Shown here one piece after another: positions 1-11,830 of a DNA stretch of 64,000 nucleotides (its first letter is position 1; each line of letters opens with the position of its first letter). The DNA is from Gigaspora rosea. Its lineage: Eukaryota; Glomeromycota; Glomeromycetes; Diversisporales; Gigasporaceae. Both the position numbers and the translations under genes were made by a program. The notes under the pieces are model-generated. The model was not told where the DNA came from. It saw nothing but the letters and a program-made list of their open reading frames with translations, and searched no databases. The stretch covers positions 35,640-99,639 of the forward strand of contig QKWP01000042.1 in the NCBI GenBank assembly GCA_003550325.1. The letters run 5' to 3'.

Positions 1-235
1 AAAAAAAAAAAAAACAAATAATTTAAAAAAAACGATATAATTTAATAAAAAAAAGTATAATTTAAAAAAAAAACAATAACTTATAATTTAAAAAAAAAAC
101 AATATAATCTAAAAAAAAATCGATATAATTTAAAAAAAAAAAAAACCGATATCATACAAAAAAAATAAATGATATATAATTTAATTAAAAAAAAAAGAAT
201 AAAAAAAAGGGCAAAGTTATAATAATTTTTTTAAA
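1..235. repeat. A-rich degenerate tandem repeat
   Basis: Runs of 7-14 A alternate with short ACGATATAATTT-like words roughly every 30 bases. It looks like a decayed simple repeat; no coding potential is visible. Confidence 0.7.
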
Positions 236-600
236 AAAACTACCGATACGTATATATACTCAGGTACTATTAATTGATTTGCAAATCCACGTAATATATA
301 AATTATAGACCAAAATTAAACCTGATAAATAAATAATACGCGTGCTTTTTTTACTTTATTTATTTGTTTATTTATTTATTGTTTTTAATGTTTTTATTTT
401 CCCGATATAATTCTCTCAAAAAAGGATAAATTGCTAAAAATAAAATATAACATATGTAAAAATCCTAGTAATTCACTAAAATATTCAATTATGACCCGTT
501 TTTAAAATTAACTTGAATTTGCTAAAATTTAAATTTGGACCTTAGATCAAATTTAAATCAATTTGCTAAAAACAAATTATGACATATATCAGAGATGTCC
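236..600. other. AT-rich intergenic, no gene seen
   Basis: No open frame or clear element. Bases ~541-613 resemble ~9601-9670 (both end in a sequence like GAGATGTC followed by GGTTCTA or GGTCCTA), so the end may be a small dispersed repeat. Confidence 0.4.
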
Positions 601-926
601 GGGGTCCTATTCTAGGGTTACTAAAAAAGAAAAGATCTACAAAAAAAACTCCAAAAATTACTATAAATAGAAAAGATCTGTATAAAAACCTCAAAAATAA
701 GCAAACTCATGCCTGACCTATCTAGGACCTCGAATATACATAGATAGGTCAGGTATGAGTTTGCTTATTTTTGAGGTTTTTATATAGATCTTTTCTATTT
801 ATAGTAATTTTTTGCTTATTTTTGAAGTTTTTTTGCGGATCTTTTCTTTTTTAGTAACCCTATAATTAACCTGACCTATCTATGTATATTTCAGGGTCCT
901 ACCTATCTATGTATATTTCGAGGTCC
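601..926. repeat. Foldback made of nested copies of a short MITE family
   Basis: 614-861 is a near-perfect hairpin: AGGGTTACTAAAAAAG at the left pairs with its complement at the right, with the turn near 720-740. The terminal word ACCTATCTATGTATATTTC, followed by a version of GGGGTCCT, occurs in the turn and twice at the right end (878-926). The same word ends the elements at 2562-2738, 6706-6759 and 11522-11696. I read this as one copy inserted into, or recombined with, another. Confidence 0.65.
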
Positions 927-960
927 TGTTATGCTAAACCTAGGAACATTATATAAGTTA

Positions 961-2932
961 GTTAGAATTAATTAGTAAATTTTTTTAAATCATAAGATTT
1001 TATAATAAAATTTTATAAAATCTTATAATACACAAATTTTTATTAATTAATTCTAACTTTAAGCACTAAGTAAACATGTTCAGCACTTAAAAATACATCA
1101 AATTAGTATATTTATTTTTGTTTTCCTTGAAATTTGTAAAATAGATGCATAATTTTGAATTTTTGATCAGAAAAGTTAAATTTAAGCATCTTTTCTTCAA
1201 ATTTCAAGTAAAATAAAAACAATACTACTGATTTAATATATTTTTGGGCTTTGAACAAGTTACCTAGTAACATAAATTAGAATTAATTAGTAAACTTTAA
1301 TGAATAATAAGATTATATAGAATTTTATTAATAAAATTCTATAAAATCTTATGATTCACAATATTTAACTAATTAATTCTAACTTATTGCACTAGGTAAA
1401 CTTGTTCAGAGCTTAAAAATACATTAAAACAGCAGAATTGGTTTTATTTTATTTGAAATTTGGAAAAAAGATGCTTAAATTTGACTTTTTTTATCAAAAA
1501 TCCAAAATTATGCATCTATTCTTCAGATTTCAAGTAAAACAAAAATAACTTTGCTTTTTGATATATTTTTAGGTGCTGTACAAGATTACTTAATACATTA
1601 AGTTAGAATTAATCAGTAAAAGTTTGTGAATCATAAGATTTTATAGAATTTTATTAATAAAATTCTGTAAAATTTTATAATTCACAAAATTTTACTAATT
1701 AATTCTAACTCATGCACTTAATAAACTTAATTAGAACCTAAAAATACATTAGATCAGCAGAATTGTTTTTATTTTACTTGACATTTGGAGAAAAGATACT
1801 TAAATTTGACTTTTTAAATCAAAAATCCAAAATTATGAATCTATTCTCTAAATTTCAAGTAAAATAAAAATAATTCTGCTGATTTGATATCCTGCTGATT
1901 TGATATATTTTTAAGTGCTATACAAGTTTACTTAGTGTATTAAGTTAGAATAATTAGTAAAGTTTGTGAATCATAAGATTTTATATAATAAAATTTTATA
2001 AAATTTTATGATTCACAAAATTTTACTAATTAATTCTAACTCCATGCACTAAATAAACTTATTTAAAATCTAAAAATACATTAAAACAGCAGAATTGTTT
2101 TTATTTTATTTGACATTTGAAGAAAATATACTTAAATTTGACTTTTTTGATCAAAAATTCAAAATTATGCATTTATTCTCTAAATTTAAAGTAAAATAAA
2201 AATAACTTTACTGATTTAATGTATTTTTAGGTGCTATACAAGTTTACTTAGTGCATTAAGTTAGAATTAATCAGTAAAAGTTTGTGAATCATAAGATTTT
2301 ATAGAATTTTATTAATAAAATTCTATAAAGTTTATGATTCACAAAATTTTACTAATTAATTTTAATTCCATGTATTAAATAAACTTATTTAGAATCTAAA
2401 AATACATTGAATTAGCAAAATTGTTTTATTTTACTTGAAATTTGGAGAAAAGATGCTTAAATTTGATTTTTTTTTTAATCAAAAATCCAAAATTATGCAT
2501 CTATTCTTCAAATTTTAAGTAAAATAAAAATAACTTTGCCAATTTGATGCATTTTTAGATAGGACCCCAAAATATACATAGATAGGTCAGATATGAGTTT
2601 GCTTATTTTTGAGGTTTTTTTATACAGATTTTTTCTATTTATAGTAATTTTTTGCTTATTTTTGAAGTTTTTCTGCTGACTTTTCTTTTTTAGTAACCCT
2701 ATAATTAACCTACCCTATCTATATATATTTTGGGGTCTTTTTTAGATGCTAAATATGTTTATTTAGTGTATAAAATTAGAATTAATTAATAAAAATTTGT
2801 GTATTATAAAATTTTATAAAATTTTATTAATAAAATTTTATAAAATTTTATTAATAAAATTCTATAAAATCTTATAATCATAAAATTTTACTACTGTAAT
2901 TAATTCTAACTTCATACACTAAGTAAACTTGT
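961..2932. repeat. Satellite-like array of ~320-bp palindromic units
   Basis: Six copies of a unit starting TTAGAATTAATTAGTAAA begin near 962, 1277, 1603, 1945, 2261 and 2775. Each unit holds two palindromes: one centred on ATAGAATTTTATTAATAAAA, and one whose arms read roughly ATTTTACTTGAAATTTGGAG and its complement. The linkers between them are also complementary to each other. The last interval is longer because a 177-bp element is inserted. The same array type recurs at 41040-42060. Confidence 0.85.
2562..2738. mobile_element. 177-bp MITE with 9-bp target duplication
   Basis: Ends are AGGACCCCAAAATATACATA and its complement. It splits an array unit, and TTTTTAGAT flanks it on both sides (2553-2561 and 2739-2747); uninterrupted neighbouring units have a single copy. 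Nine-base duplications are typical of Mutator-like elements, so this could be a Mutator-mobilised MITE (inference). A related copy lies at 11522-11696. Confidence 0.8.
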
Positions 2933-2934
2933 TA

Positions 2935-3130
2935 GCACCAAAAAATATATATAAATATGGACTTAGACCAGTTTGCATAAAATTTAAAGTCTGAGTCTTG
3001 TCTGATCCTGGACCAGACCCAAACTAGACCTATTACAATTCCAGCCAGATCTGAACTAAACCTAATTATATGTTGTATAAGTCCCCTCACTTTAAAAAAT
3101 TTTGAAGTTGTAATGTTAAACAAAGAATTA
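2935..3130. repeat. Dispersed tail sequence following the palindromic array
   Basis: A stretch rich in the word GACCAGAC/CTGGACCAGAC follows the array here and also follows the second array at ~42060-42210. The pair suggests that array plus tail is a larger repeat. No coding evidence. Confidence 0.5.
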
Positions 3131-3289
3131 AATTGGAGTGGTCTAAATATTGCATATTCCTAAAATTTATAATCTTAAATCATGATATTTTTTGCTTGTC
3201 TAGAATTTGTTGACTATATTGCTGATTCAAAGAGTTTTCACAAAAAATATGGAAAAGCAATAGAAATTAAGATTAACAATTATTAAAAG

Positions 3290-3903
3290 GTCTTTGTCTA
3301 TTGACATTCTAATATAATAACTCTAAAGGCACAAATATTAGACAGTTGATGTAAATTTCTGTTCTATTAGAATCTCTGGTATGATGTAAGGCAGGGCTTC
3401 ATATATACCACCTTTTTAATTATTTTTATTTGTTTTTTTTAGATGATCCTAAACCTGAGATGCAAGATCGCAGTCTACAAATTGAAAAATATTACAATTG
3501 TAGAAGTTCGCTTATGGTATTAAAATGTAAGTGCTATAATACTTGGATTAATAAATGATCTTATACTCACAATACTATTCAGGTCCAATTCTCTGCATGT
3601 ATCCTTTAAAAAACTAAGACCAATAAATGATCATAAAAGTCTTTATTTATTAACATTCTGATATAATAACTCTAAATATTAGGCAGTTAATATAAATTTC
3701 TGTTCTATTAGAATCTCTGGTATGACATAAAGCAGGGCTCCATATATACCACTTACTGAATTATTTTTTATTTGTTTTTTTAGATAAATCTAAACCTGAG
3801 GTATAAGATCACAGTCTACTAATTGAAAAATATTATTATTGTAAAGTTTGCTTATAGTATTAAGATGTAAGTACTCTAATACTTGGATTAATAAATGATC
3901 TTA
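3290..3903 (+). pseudogene. Two tandem copies of an exon-like segment
   Basis: Two ~320-350-bp copies each contain a pyrimidine tract ending in TTTTTTTAG, then ~85 bases resembling an exon, then GTAAGTGC or GTAAGTAC. The first exon-like stretch (3443-3528) is open and could encode a peptide starting DDPKPEMQDRSLQ; the second has stops. A third, more degraded copy is at 5300-5660. I do not recognise the parent gene. The conserved splice-like borders suggest tandemly duplicated exon-intron units, but a non-coding repeat is possible. Confidence 0.4.
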
Positions 3904-4251
3904 TTGTCTGGAGCGAAGCGACAGACTTACATTTCTACGACGTTTAATGACCTAAATTACATTTTTGACGCTTTTATAATTAAAACATCAAAACGTAGTT
4001 GTGGCATTTTCTGTCTGTAACGCCACGTACTATATTTGCATATCCATGTAACAACAACAAATTTACGTGTTTATAATTGCAGAACTATTGCAGATACCCG
4101 AATAACTACTGTATTCATATTTTCTATTCAAATTGCATGCTTAGATGGTCTCGACATCTTAATTATTAGATCAAAGATGTGCTGGAAATATATCCGGAAT
4201 TAATTCCAAGTAGGAATTTTAATTTATGATGCTCAAGTTCTGGCCCAAATA

Positions 4252-4348
4252 CAGTAAAACCTCTATAAGTGCACTTTCTCTTATTGATCCCTAAGTGCAC
4301 GTTGTTAAAGCTTGGTCCCAAGAGCGTGTACTTATAGAGGTTTTGCTG
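4252..4348. mobile_element. 97-bp pogo/Tigger-like MITE
   Basis: Starts CAGTAAAACCTCTATAAGTG and ends with the near complement (...CTTATAGAGGTTTTGCTG), flanked by TA on both sides. CAGT ends with a TA target are typical of Tc1/mariner/pogo elements. Related copies with similar internal repeats are at 12514, 22119 and 41106. Confidence 0.7.
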
Positions 4349-4741
4349 TACTAAATCATCAAATAATCAAGATATAATTTATGAAAGTTAAGGGATAATT
4401 TTTTTTAAATATCAACTTGCTCAATTTCTATTAATGGCAGCTCATTTATGTTCGTGCTTTGTGATTTAACTCCAATGCTTACTAAAAGAACTTTTAGATT
4501 TATAAGCTGAATGAAGTGATTAGTAGTATGATGAAACTATGTTCATACTTTATGAACTATTTTATTTATTATTTTAATTAATAATACCCATTAGATTCGA
4601 GCCGAATAAGATGTTAGATAAAATAATAAATTAAAATAATAAAATTAAAATAAAATAATAAAATTAAAATAAAAAAATAGATAAAATAATAAAATAAATT
4701 AACTTTTTATAATTAAAATTAACTTATCATATTATATATAT

Positions 4742-5168
4742 CATATCCGCGGATTTTTGGAATTTATTATTAAAAATTCCAAAAATATTTAACAGCGAAT
4801 AACTTTTGTTCCACAGGTCCATTTTTGATGAAACAACTACCAAAATGTTCACATTGATGAGACAATTCTAATGAACCCAAAATCGTCAAAATCCAATACT
4901 GGATCCAGAGATCGTTAATGATTTGTGTCACTTCGGGTATTTAAGGATTGCAAAAAACCAATCCTTAAATACCTGAAGTGACACAAATCGTTAACGATCT
5001 CTGGATCCAGTGATTGGATTATAGCGATTTTGGTTTCATTAGAACCGCCTCATCAATGTGAACATTTTGGTAGTTGTTTCATCAAAAACGGACTGGTGGA
5101 ACAAAAGTTATTCGCTGTTAAAGATTTTTGGAATTTTTAATAGTAAATTCCAAAAATCCGCGGATATG
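4742..5168. repeat. 427-bp foldback (long inverted repeat)
   Basis: CATATCCGCGGATTTTTGGA at the left reads back as its complement at the right. Arms of ~205 bases pair with few mismatches, turning at about 4949-4966. One strand could form a long hairpin. No frame lies inside. The arms contain GATCCAG-AGATCGTTAA and AAAATCG words echoed in the foldbacks at 15867 and 36168. Confidence 0.85.
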
Positions 5169-5299
5169 TTTATATTATAATATATTACTATATTTATTTA
5201 TTATTATTATCATAAAAACTATATACAATATTTTATATTAATTTAATTTTAAAATTTGACGCTCCAGACTTACACTGGTTTCCAGTTCCTAGTACTTAC

Positions 5300-5660
5300 A
5301 ATACTATTCAGGTCCAATTCTCTGCATGTATCTAATAAAAGATAAGACCAATAAATGATCATAAAAAGGTCTTTGTTAATTGATATTTCTAACATAATAA
5401 TACTAAAGCCACAAAGATTGGGAAGTAGATTTAAAATTTTGTTTTTATAGAATCTCTAGTGTGACATAAAGCAAGGCTCTATACAAACCACTTTCTAAAT
5501 CATTTTATTTTTCTTTTTAGTTTATTCTAAACCTAAGATATAAAATCATTTTACTAATAGCTTAAAAATATTACCACTGTGTAAGTTCACTTATAGTATT
5601 AAATAAAATTATAAATATAAGTGTTCCAATTTTGATAATCTATTATAAATAGTCTTATAT
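5300..5660 (+). pseudogene. Third, degraded exon-like copy
   Basis: Resumes the repeat interrupted at 3905: it shares the ACAATACTATTCAGGTCCAA start and the TCTTTG...TTGATATT core with the copies at 3290 and 3640. The exon-like part has stops and a distorted 3' end. Confidence 0.4.
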
Positions 5661-6176
5661 TTACAACAGTATTCATATTTTCTGAAATTACTATCAGGCA
5701 AATTTGAAATTCATTTATATTTTTTGTCCTTAATCATTCTACTAGAAACACTGTATTCAACATATTTTACTCTACCCAAATGTATTTTTTCTAGAATCTA
5801 AAAAAAAAAAAAAAGAATTATATTTTGTAAATTATGTGATAAAATGCACAATGATAGTGGTTGCAACATAGTATAGTCTACCTGTTACAAATAGTGAGCC
5901 TAAGTTTGTTTGAATAGTCATCTAAAAAGGCAAGAAAACTTACACTTGCAAAAATCAATTTGTATTATACTCATTTCTTGTCTAGTACAGAATAGAATAT
6001 AACTGTTCTATAAATTATCATAGATCAGTTAAATATTGAACCTATGTATTAAAAATAACCTTTATAATGATCTTTTTTTTATTTAATCCAAAAAAATTTT
6101 TTATTTATGTTAGCATTCTTCTAAGATCTTAGCATATAAAACTATAACTAATAAAAATGCAAATATTCTTTGTATA
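5661..6176. other. AT-rich intergenic, nothing recognised
   Basis: Poly-A run near 5800 and AT-rich sequence; no open frame, repeat or element border found. Confidence 0.5.
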
Positions 6177-6492
6177 CTGCATGTGTCCAAAATTAAGCTA
6201 CCTTTTCTGGCCAAAAAATTATACAAAAAATCATAAAGTAGCTTATTTTCGAAATATTGAGTTTTTTGAAAAAATTGAAAAGTTTACTAATAAAAAGTTG
6301 TCCAAATGTTACCAAATTTTTGCTATAAGTGTATTTTGATGCGCTAAACAACTTGACTTAATCAAACTTTTGAAATTAACTTAGTAAAAAAAAGTTTTAT
6401 ATATAGCAACTGCTACTGAATTTTTTAAGATTTTTAAAAAAATCAGGTGGGTAGCTTATTTTAGGTAGTAGTTTATTTTCGGACATATATGG
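6177..6492. mobile_element. 316-bp Tc1/mariner-like MITE, copy A
   Basis: Starts CTGCATGTGTCCAAAATTAA, ends with the complement of CCATATATGTCCGAAAATAA, flanked by TA (6175-6176 and 6493-6494). A 317-bp relative in the opposite orientation sits at 38087-38403 inside a transposase gene. A 60-codon frame inside has no independent support. Confidence 0.7.
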
Positions 6493-6705
6493 TAATTACA
6501 AAATAACTGTTTTATTTACCATCTAGGATTAGAGCAGATTCTGAAACTATATATTGAAAATAATGTATATTGATATTTTTTTTATATGCTTATAAAAAAT
6601 TTTTTTTATATTTAACAACTTGTACAAGTCTTTAACATATAGAAATTTATTTTAGAAAATTTCTTAATACTTCATTGATTAATTACCAAATTTAGTAATA
6701 TCCAA

Positions 6706-6759
6706 AACTGAAATAAGCAAACTAATACTTGACCTATCTATGTATATTTTTGGGGTCCT
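6706..6759. mobile_element. Terminal fragment of the AGGACCCC MITE family
   Basis: Ends ACCTATCTATGTATATTTTT then GGGGTCCT, like the right end of the element at 2562-2738, but lacks the left half. Confidence 0.6.
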
Positions 6760-7687
6760 TTTAAGTAATCAATTAATGAACTGAAAATAATAGGATCATA
6801 CGTTGAGTTTTAGTATTTGATTTATATATATATATTTTACTATTAAACTTTTATAAAATTTCTATATTTAGCTGCCATACAATAATATGACAATGCTGTG
6901 ATTAGAATTAGAAAAAATTTATAACTGCATAAAAGACTTGGAAAAGGAAAACAAGTTAATTTTACAATATTGGCTAAAGAAAATAAATAACAAAGTATTA
7001 TTTTATGAAAGGTTATAAATTTTCTTTTTTTTAAAAAAAATTGTCCAATTAAATTAGTTTATCTAATTTTAGTAAACTAGACATTTACACTAAAGTATTG
7101 GAATTTCAAAGTACTAGACAGAGAATTCATCTGAAACCCATTGTACTTGTGAAATTCAGAAATAGATAAACAAAATAATAATGTGCTATATGTCTGATGT
7201 ACTTATTTTTTATTACTTTGTAATTGGCATTTATAACTAATAAGCACAACTTATTAAAGAATAGAAAACAAGATTTTAGTACATTTTAAAAAAACTCTAT
7301 ATGCATTATTGAATGTCTTTATGTTATTCTTAAATAAAAGTATGGTAAACATTATAGATTTGATCATTATAAAGTTCGTATAGCAATAGGGTAATTTTAT
7401 AAGTTGATTTTAAAGTTCAAAATTTATATGTTAGGCATATATATTAATTAGTGAAGTTTTATATATGAATTTATTATTAATGTACTGTATTGTCATCCAA
7501 AAATAAAATTATAAATTTTAGCCTAAATTAAGCTTAATTCAGGCCAAACTTTGAAATAATGCCCATGCCTGTTATTTTATAGTTTATTATAAGAAATATC
7601 AAATCTTACCCTGGATAAGGAATAAATGTTCTCAAAATAAAAAATATCATAAATAAAATAAGCATAAATAAAATCAACATTACTAAT
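6760..7687. other. AT-rich intergenic, no gene seen
   Basis: No frame above background, no clear repeats. Confidence 0.5.
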
Positions 7688-8026
7688 ATGCACCATTGGT
7701 GTTCAACACCATAATGATCTTCACCAATTAAATTTTTTAAATGCGGTGTAACATAAAGATCAGGTATAACCTAAATTTTTTGTTGTTTTGATTTTTTTTT
7801 TAAAAAATACCTTCTAACTTAAAATTTTATCTATGAAACCACTTTTTTTTTTAAAAAAAAAAAATTCATTGTGAAATTTTACTATATATTATACCCACCC
7901 TAATCCTAACTATTAACTCTAACTTAACATTTATTAAATTTAATTTTTGTTTAGTTTTTTTTGTTTATTTTTTTAAATTGATCTTCATGTTACACCGCAT
8001 ATTGGTGTTGAACACCATAGGTGCAT
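7688..8026. mobile_element. 339-bp inverted-repeat element
   Basis: Left end ATGCACCATTGGTGTTCAAC and right end GTTGAACACCATAGGTGCAT are complementary. A second complementary pair (ATGCGGTGTAACATAAAGAT / ATCTTCATGTTACACCGCAT) lies just inside. The ends themselves hold the small palindrome GGTGTTCAACACC. No coding content; non-autonomous DNA transposon likely. Confidence 0.65.
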
Positions 8027-8253
8027 TTTATATTATTTCAATAAAATAAGCAGATAAGAGAATAGTTAGTTTTAAGTCTGTTATTTATTATTTTGTTGAC
8101 TAAGTCAAGTTAATTTTTTATGATCGACTTGGTTTACTATGTTCATGTATATATAGTGATGATTTAATAAAAAGATTTAATTTAAAATTTGCTCAAATGC
8201 TTAATTTAGTACTTATTTGTTATACAACACTATATATATATTTAAATATTATA

Positions 8254-8864
8254 GACCAGTGCAAAAAGATTTGCACCTCAAATAGCTTTAATTAAAATAT
8301 TTTTTGTACAAATTAATTTAATTTTTTTTAATTAAATGTAATTATTAGGTTATAGGATTGATAAAAATAAAATTATTTTAATTATTTTATTGATAAAATA
8401 AAAAAATTTATTAATAGTAACTTTTTTTAAAAATATTTACTATATAATTTACTATAGTAATTTATTATATGCATATATAGTAAAAAGATCAAATTATTAT
8501 ACTTTAAAGCTAAATTTCTTTAAACTAGTGATTCAATTTTGCTCAAATTTTAACTATACCTTATCATATGCACATTAATGCACTTGTGTAGTACAAGCTC
8601 ATACAACTGCATATTGGTTGCGAATTATTTAAAATATCTTTTTTTTAAAAAATTTTTTTCTTTTTTTTCAAATACAGTAAATTGTACATACTTAATTATA
8701 AAATAAAATAATGTTAAAACAATAAAAATAATATAATAAGTTAGATTAAAACCTATTTTATTTGATATTAAAAAATTTTTATAATTAATCAAGAATAAAA
8801 AAACTTTTTTTGATTGTCAAAATTATGAAATTTTTTGGGAGGCAAATCTTTTTGCACCAGCCCA
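8254..8864. mobile_element. ~611-bp Tc1/mariner-like element
   Basis: The left end holds CCAGTGCAAAAAGATTTG and the right end its complement CAAATCTTTTTGCACC, bordered by TA. No open transposase frame is inside, so non-autonomous or fully decayed. Confidence 0.65.
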
Positions 8865-10338
8865 TAATTGCTTACAAAAAAAAATTTAGAATTAAAATTT
8901 GGATATAAAATGGATTACAATTTGGATATCTAATATATATTCATTTAAAAAATTCATATTGATAAAAATAAAAAGATGTTTATCTGGATATCTGGTTATA
9001 TATCCAAATCTAAACACTATATATAAGGATACTAATAATTGTTTAATTTAGGTTGTAAATAATTATAGTTGTTTATTAAAAGAGTATAAAGACTTGATAT
9101 TGAACTTGGGGTTTACATTAGCTGCTTTTATACTTTTTTAATTTATACAAGTTTAATAGACTATATCTATTACATGTGCAATATATGCTACAACTACTAT
9201 TAATAAAATATATTATAAATAGGATAAATAAAATATATATAATAAATAATATATATTGAATAAATAAAATATATAAAATATGTGCTTTTAAAACTACATA
9301 TTATACATATGCTACATATAATGCTTTTGCCTATAGCAATTTCCTAGTCAATCAATTGCAAATTTAAAAATAGATCAGAACCCTGGACATCTAGTACAAA
9401 GATCATATATTACATATTTTAGCAAATACCCAAAATTTGAAAAGCAAAAAAATAGTTTTTGGCAATTATCTTGGCATCTGTAGTCCAATTTAAATGAACT
9501 TTTTTTTAAAATAAAGCTTTCAGTAAAATGCATTTAACAAAAAAGGTTTATTCAATTCTGATTACTGGATTAGAAGTTATTTAATTAAATATAGTTTTGT
9601 CATTTTTAGCAAATTAGCTCAAAATTGGCCAAAATCAAGTTATGATCTATATGAGAGATGTCTGAGGTTCTAATAGATCTTTGATAACTCCTATCTCATC
9701 AACTAGTAATTATACAGGGACAATTTATAGCTCATTATAACTGTCTTGGTGAGCTAAGTCAAATAGTAGTGGTTTTATTGAATTTGATTACTAGATTAAG
9801 TGTTATACCTGTTTTTGTATTTTCTCATAGATTAACAATATATAAAATAAAACATAAATAACTGTAAATCTAGTATACAATATATCTATTGGTTAAAAAA
9901 ATGATGGGATAAGGCTTTAAATGATAGGTTCTAATGCATTTACTTATATTATTTAATAGTAAATAAATATTTTTGAAGTACTATTTAAATGATTTTCATA
10001 TTTATATAATATTAAAATAGAGTAAGAGTTTAAAAAAAAATACTAATAAATTTTGGTTACTATAGTATCATTTTATGATTCTAAAAACCAAACAGGCCAA
10101 TAGATATAGATAAAAGCCCTAAAATATTTAAGCTAAAAAGTAATAAGTTTAATTCAATTTAATAAATGAAATATTTGTAATTTAATTACTATAATTGTTT
10201 ATTAATCTTAAATTAAGCATGTTATATTTTGCAAGATATATATTATATAACCAAATAAAGTACAAATAAATTGAAGTTTTCAGAAAGGCATTGCACTATA
10301 GAGAGAAAGTACTATATATAATAGCAAAGTTCTTATAA
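8865..10338. other. AT-rich intergenic, no gene seen
   Basis: Only short frames. 9601-9685 resembles 541-613 near the window start and may be a small dispersed repeat. Confidence 0.4.
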
Positions 10339-10521
10339 CAGTTATATCTGGGTCATATCTATACTGGGTTATATTTTAACTTAAGTTATATCTCCAGATT
10401 TAAGCAAATTAAATTTCTTTTTATATTTTTATATGTTTTATGTATTGAATTATATCTCTATCTTAGTTATATCTCCAAAAATGCTCTAGAAAAAAGGGGT
10501 AATCTAACTTAGATATGACTG
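10339..10521. mobile_element. 183-bp pogo-like MITE
   Basis: Starts CAGTTATATCTGGGTC and ends with the complement of CAGTCATATCTAAGTT, flanked by TA. AGTTATATCT words recur inside, as end-motif words do in the other pogo-like MITEs here. Confidence 0.55.
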
Positions 10522-11214
10522 TATAAAAAATTTACACATTTTAAATTTTAAAGTTATAAGAAAGACATAGACAATACTAATAATTTTAGGCAGTCTAGAT
10601 ACTTGTTTAAAAATTTTACTGGAAGATAATAAAACTAAAGTAGTAAGAAAAGCAATAACATATATAAGATCTATAGTAAAAGACTAGTTTAACTAGATAA
10701 AGAATACTTTTAATATTGGTAGAGAGTTGGCTTGTATATAGATAATATACAATAATCTAATATAATATTAATAAAGCATCAGGCTAGTAGTGTAGTAATA
10801 TCTAGGGGTTAGTAAAATTACAGAGACAACTAAATGTTATACAAGTATAATAGTGGTACAAAGATTGTTATTTTATATATAAATTATATAAATTTTATAT
10901 ATCATATATTTGATTAGTAAAAGTTTTATTTATAAGTTTTTTTTTTGAAAAAGCCTAGGTACTTAGATATTATTTTTTTTGGAACTCAAGACATATAAAA
11001 GTAGATAATTAATTATGTGAAAACTTTATACTGTAAATGTTTTTTTTATTATTTAAAGCTGAATCATAGGTTTGGAATCATATATTATTAATAAATCTTG
11101 CCAATCTCAACTTATCTAGAACTGTACTACAACATTATTTGTTTATTTCTTCTTTAATATTGTTTTTTTATAATACATTACTAATGTTACTATTTTTATT
11201 CATAGGTAAGATAA

Positions 11215-11830
11215 TTTTTTTGCTAAGTTTCTTTGATCAAAATTTTAGGCAAGAAATAACAGTAGTTTTCTTTAACATTTAAGGGCAGATTTCTTTGACA
11301 AATAATATAGTTTTGATGATTAAAGTGGGCTTTTTTGATGAATAGCAGTAGATTTTTTCAACCAAAGCAGTGTTTTTTGACATAAAACAGTTGGTTTCTT
11401 TAATGTGTTTTTTCACATATAATGGTGTATTTTTTTAATGTAAAATAATAGATTTTTTTGAAGACTAAAAGTGGGATTTTGATGAATAATAGTAGGCTTT
11501 TTCAATGGCTAATAGTGGTCTAGGACCCCAAAATATACATAGATAGGTCAGGTATTGGTTTGCTTATTATTGGTGTTTTTTATGCAGATTTTTTCTATTT
11601 ATAGTAATTTTGCTTATTTTTGAGAGTTTTTGCAGATCTTCTATTTTTGGTAATTTTATAATTAACCTGATTTATCTATGCATATTTCAGGGTCCTGGTG
11701 GGCTTTTCAATGGCTAATAGTAGGCTTTTTTGACAACTATTAATGGGTTTCTTCAACAGCTAAGAGTGGGCTTCTTTAACAAAATATTGTAGTTTCTATC
11801 TAAACATAAAATGGTGGTTTCTTTGAAAAT
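11215..11830. repeat. Degenerate short tandem repeat
   Basis: Words like GTGGGCTTTTTTGATGAATA and AATAGTAGGCTTTTTCAA recur about every 18 or 36 bases, strongly mutated, through the middle of the 10.8-12.4 kb element. Confidence 0.55.
11522..11696. mobile_element. 175-bp MITE of the AGGACCCC family
   Basis: Begins AGGACCCCAAAATATACATA and ends with the near complement, same family as 2562-2738. It interrupts the short tandem repeat. Flanks (TAGTGGTCT / GGTGGGCTT) give only an imperfect duplication. Confidence 0.75.

Larger units (their letters stand above)
3906..5269. mobile_element. 1.36-kb element with 10-bp terminal inverted repeats
   Basis: Begins GTCTGGAGCG and ends CGCTCCAGAC. It separates the third exon-like copy (resuming ~5300) from the second, so it is an insertion. 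No transposase frame is visible. It carries a nested 97-bp TA-flanked MITE (4252-4348) and a large hairpin (4742-5168). No clear target duplication was found. Confidence 0.6.

Noticed and set aside
6157-6339. 60-codon plus frame
   Set aside because: Lies inside a MITE; the related copy at 38087 does not keep the frame.
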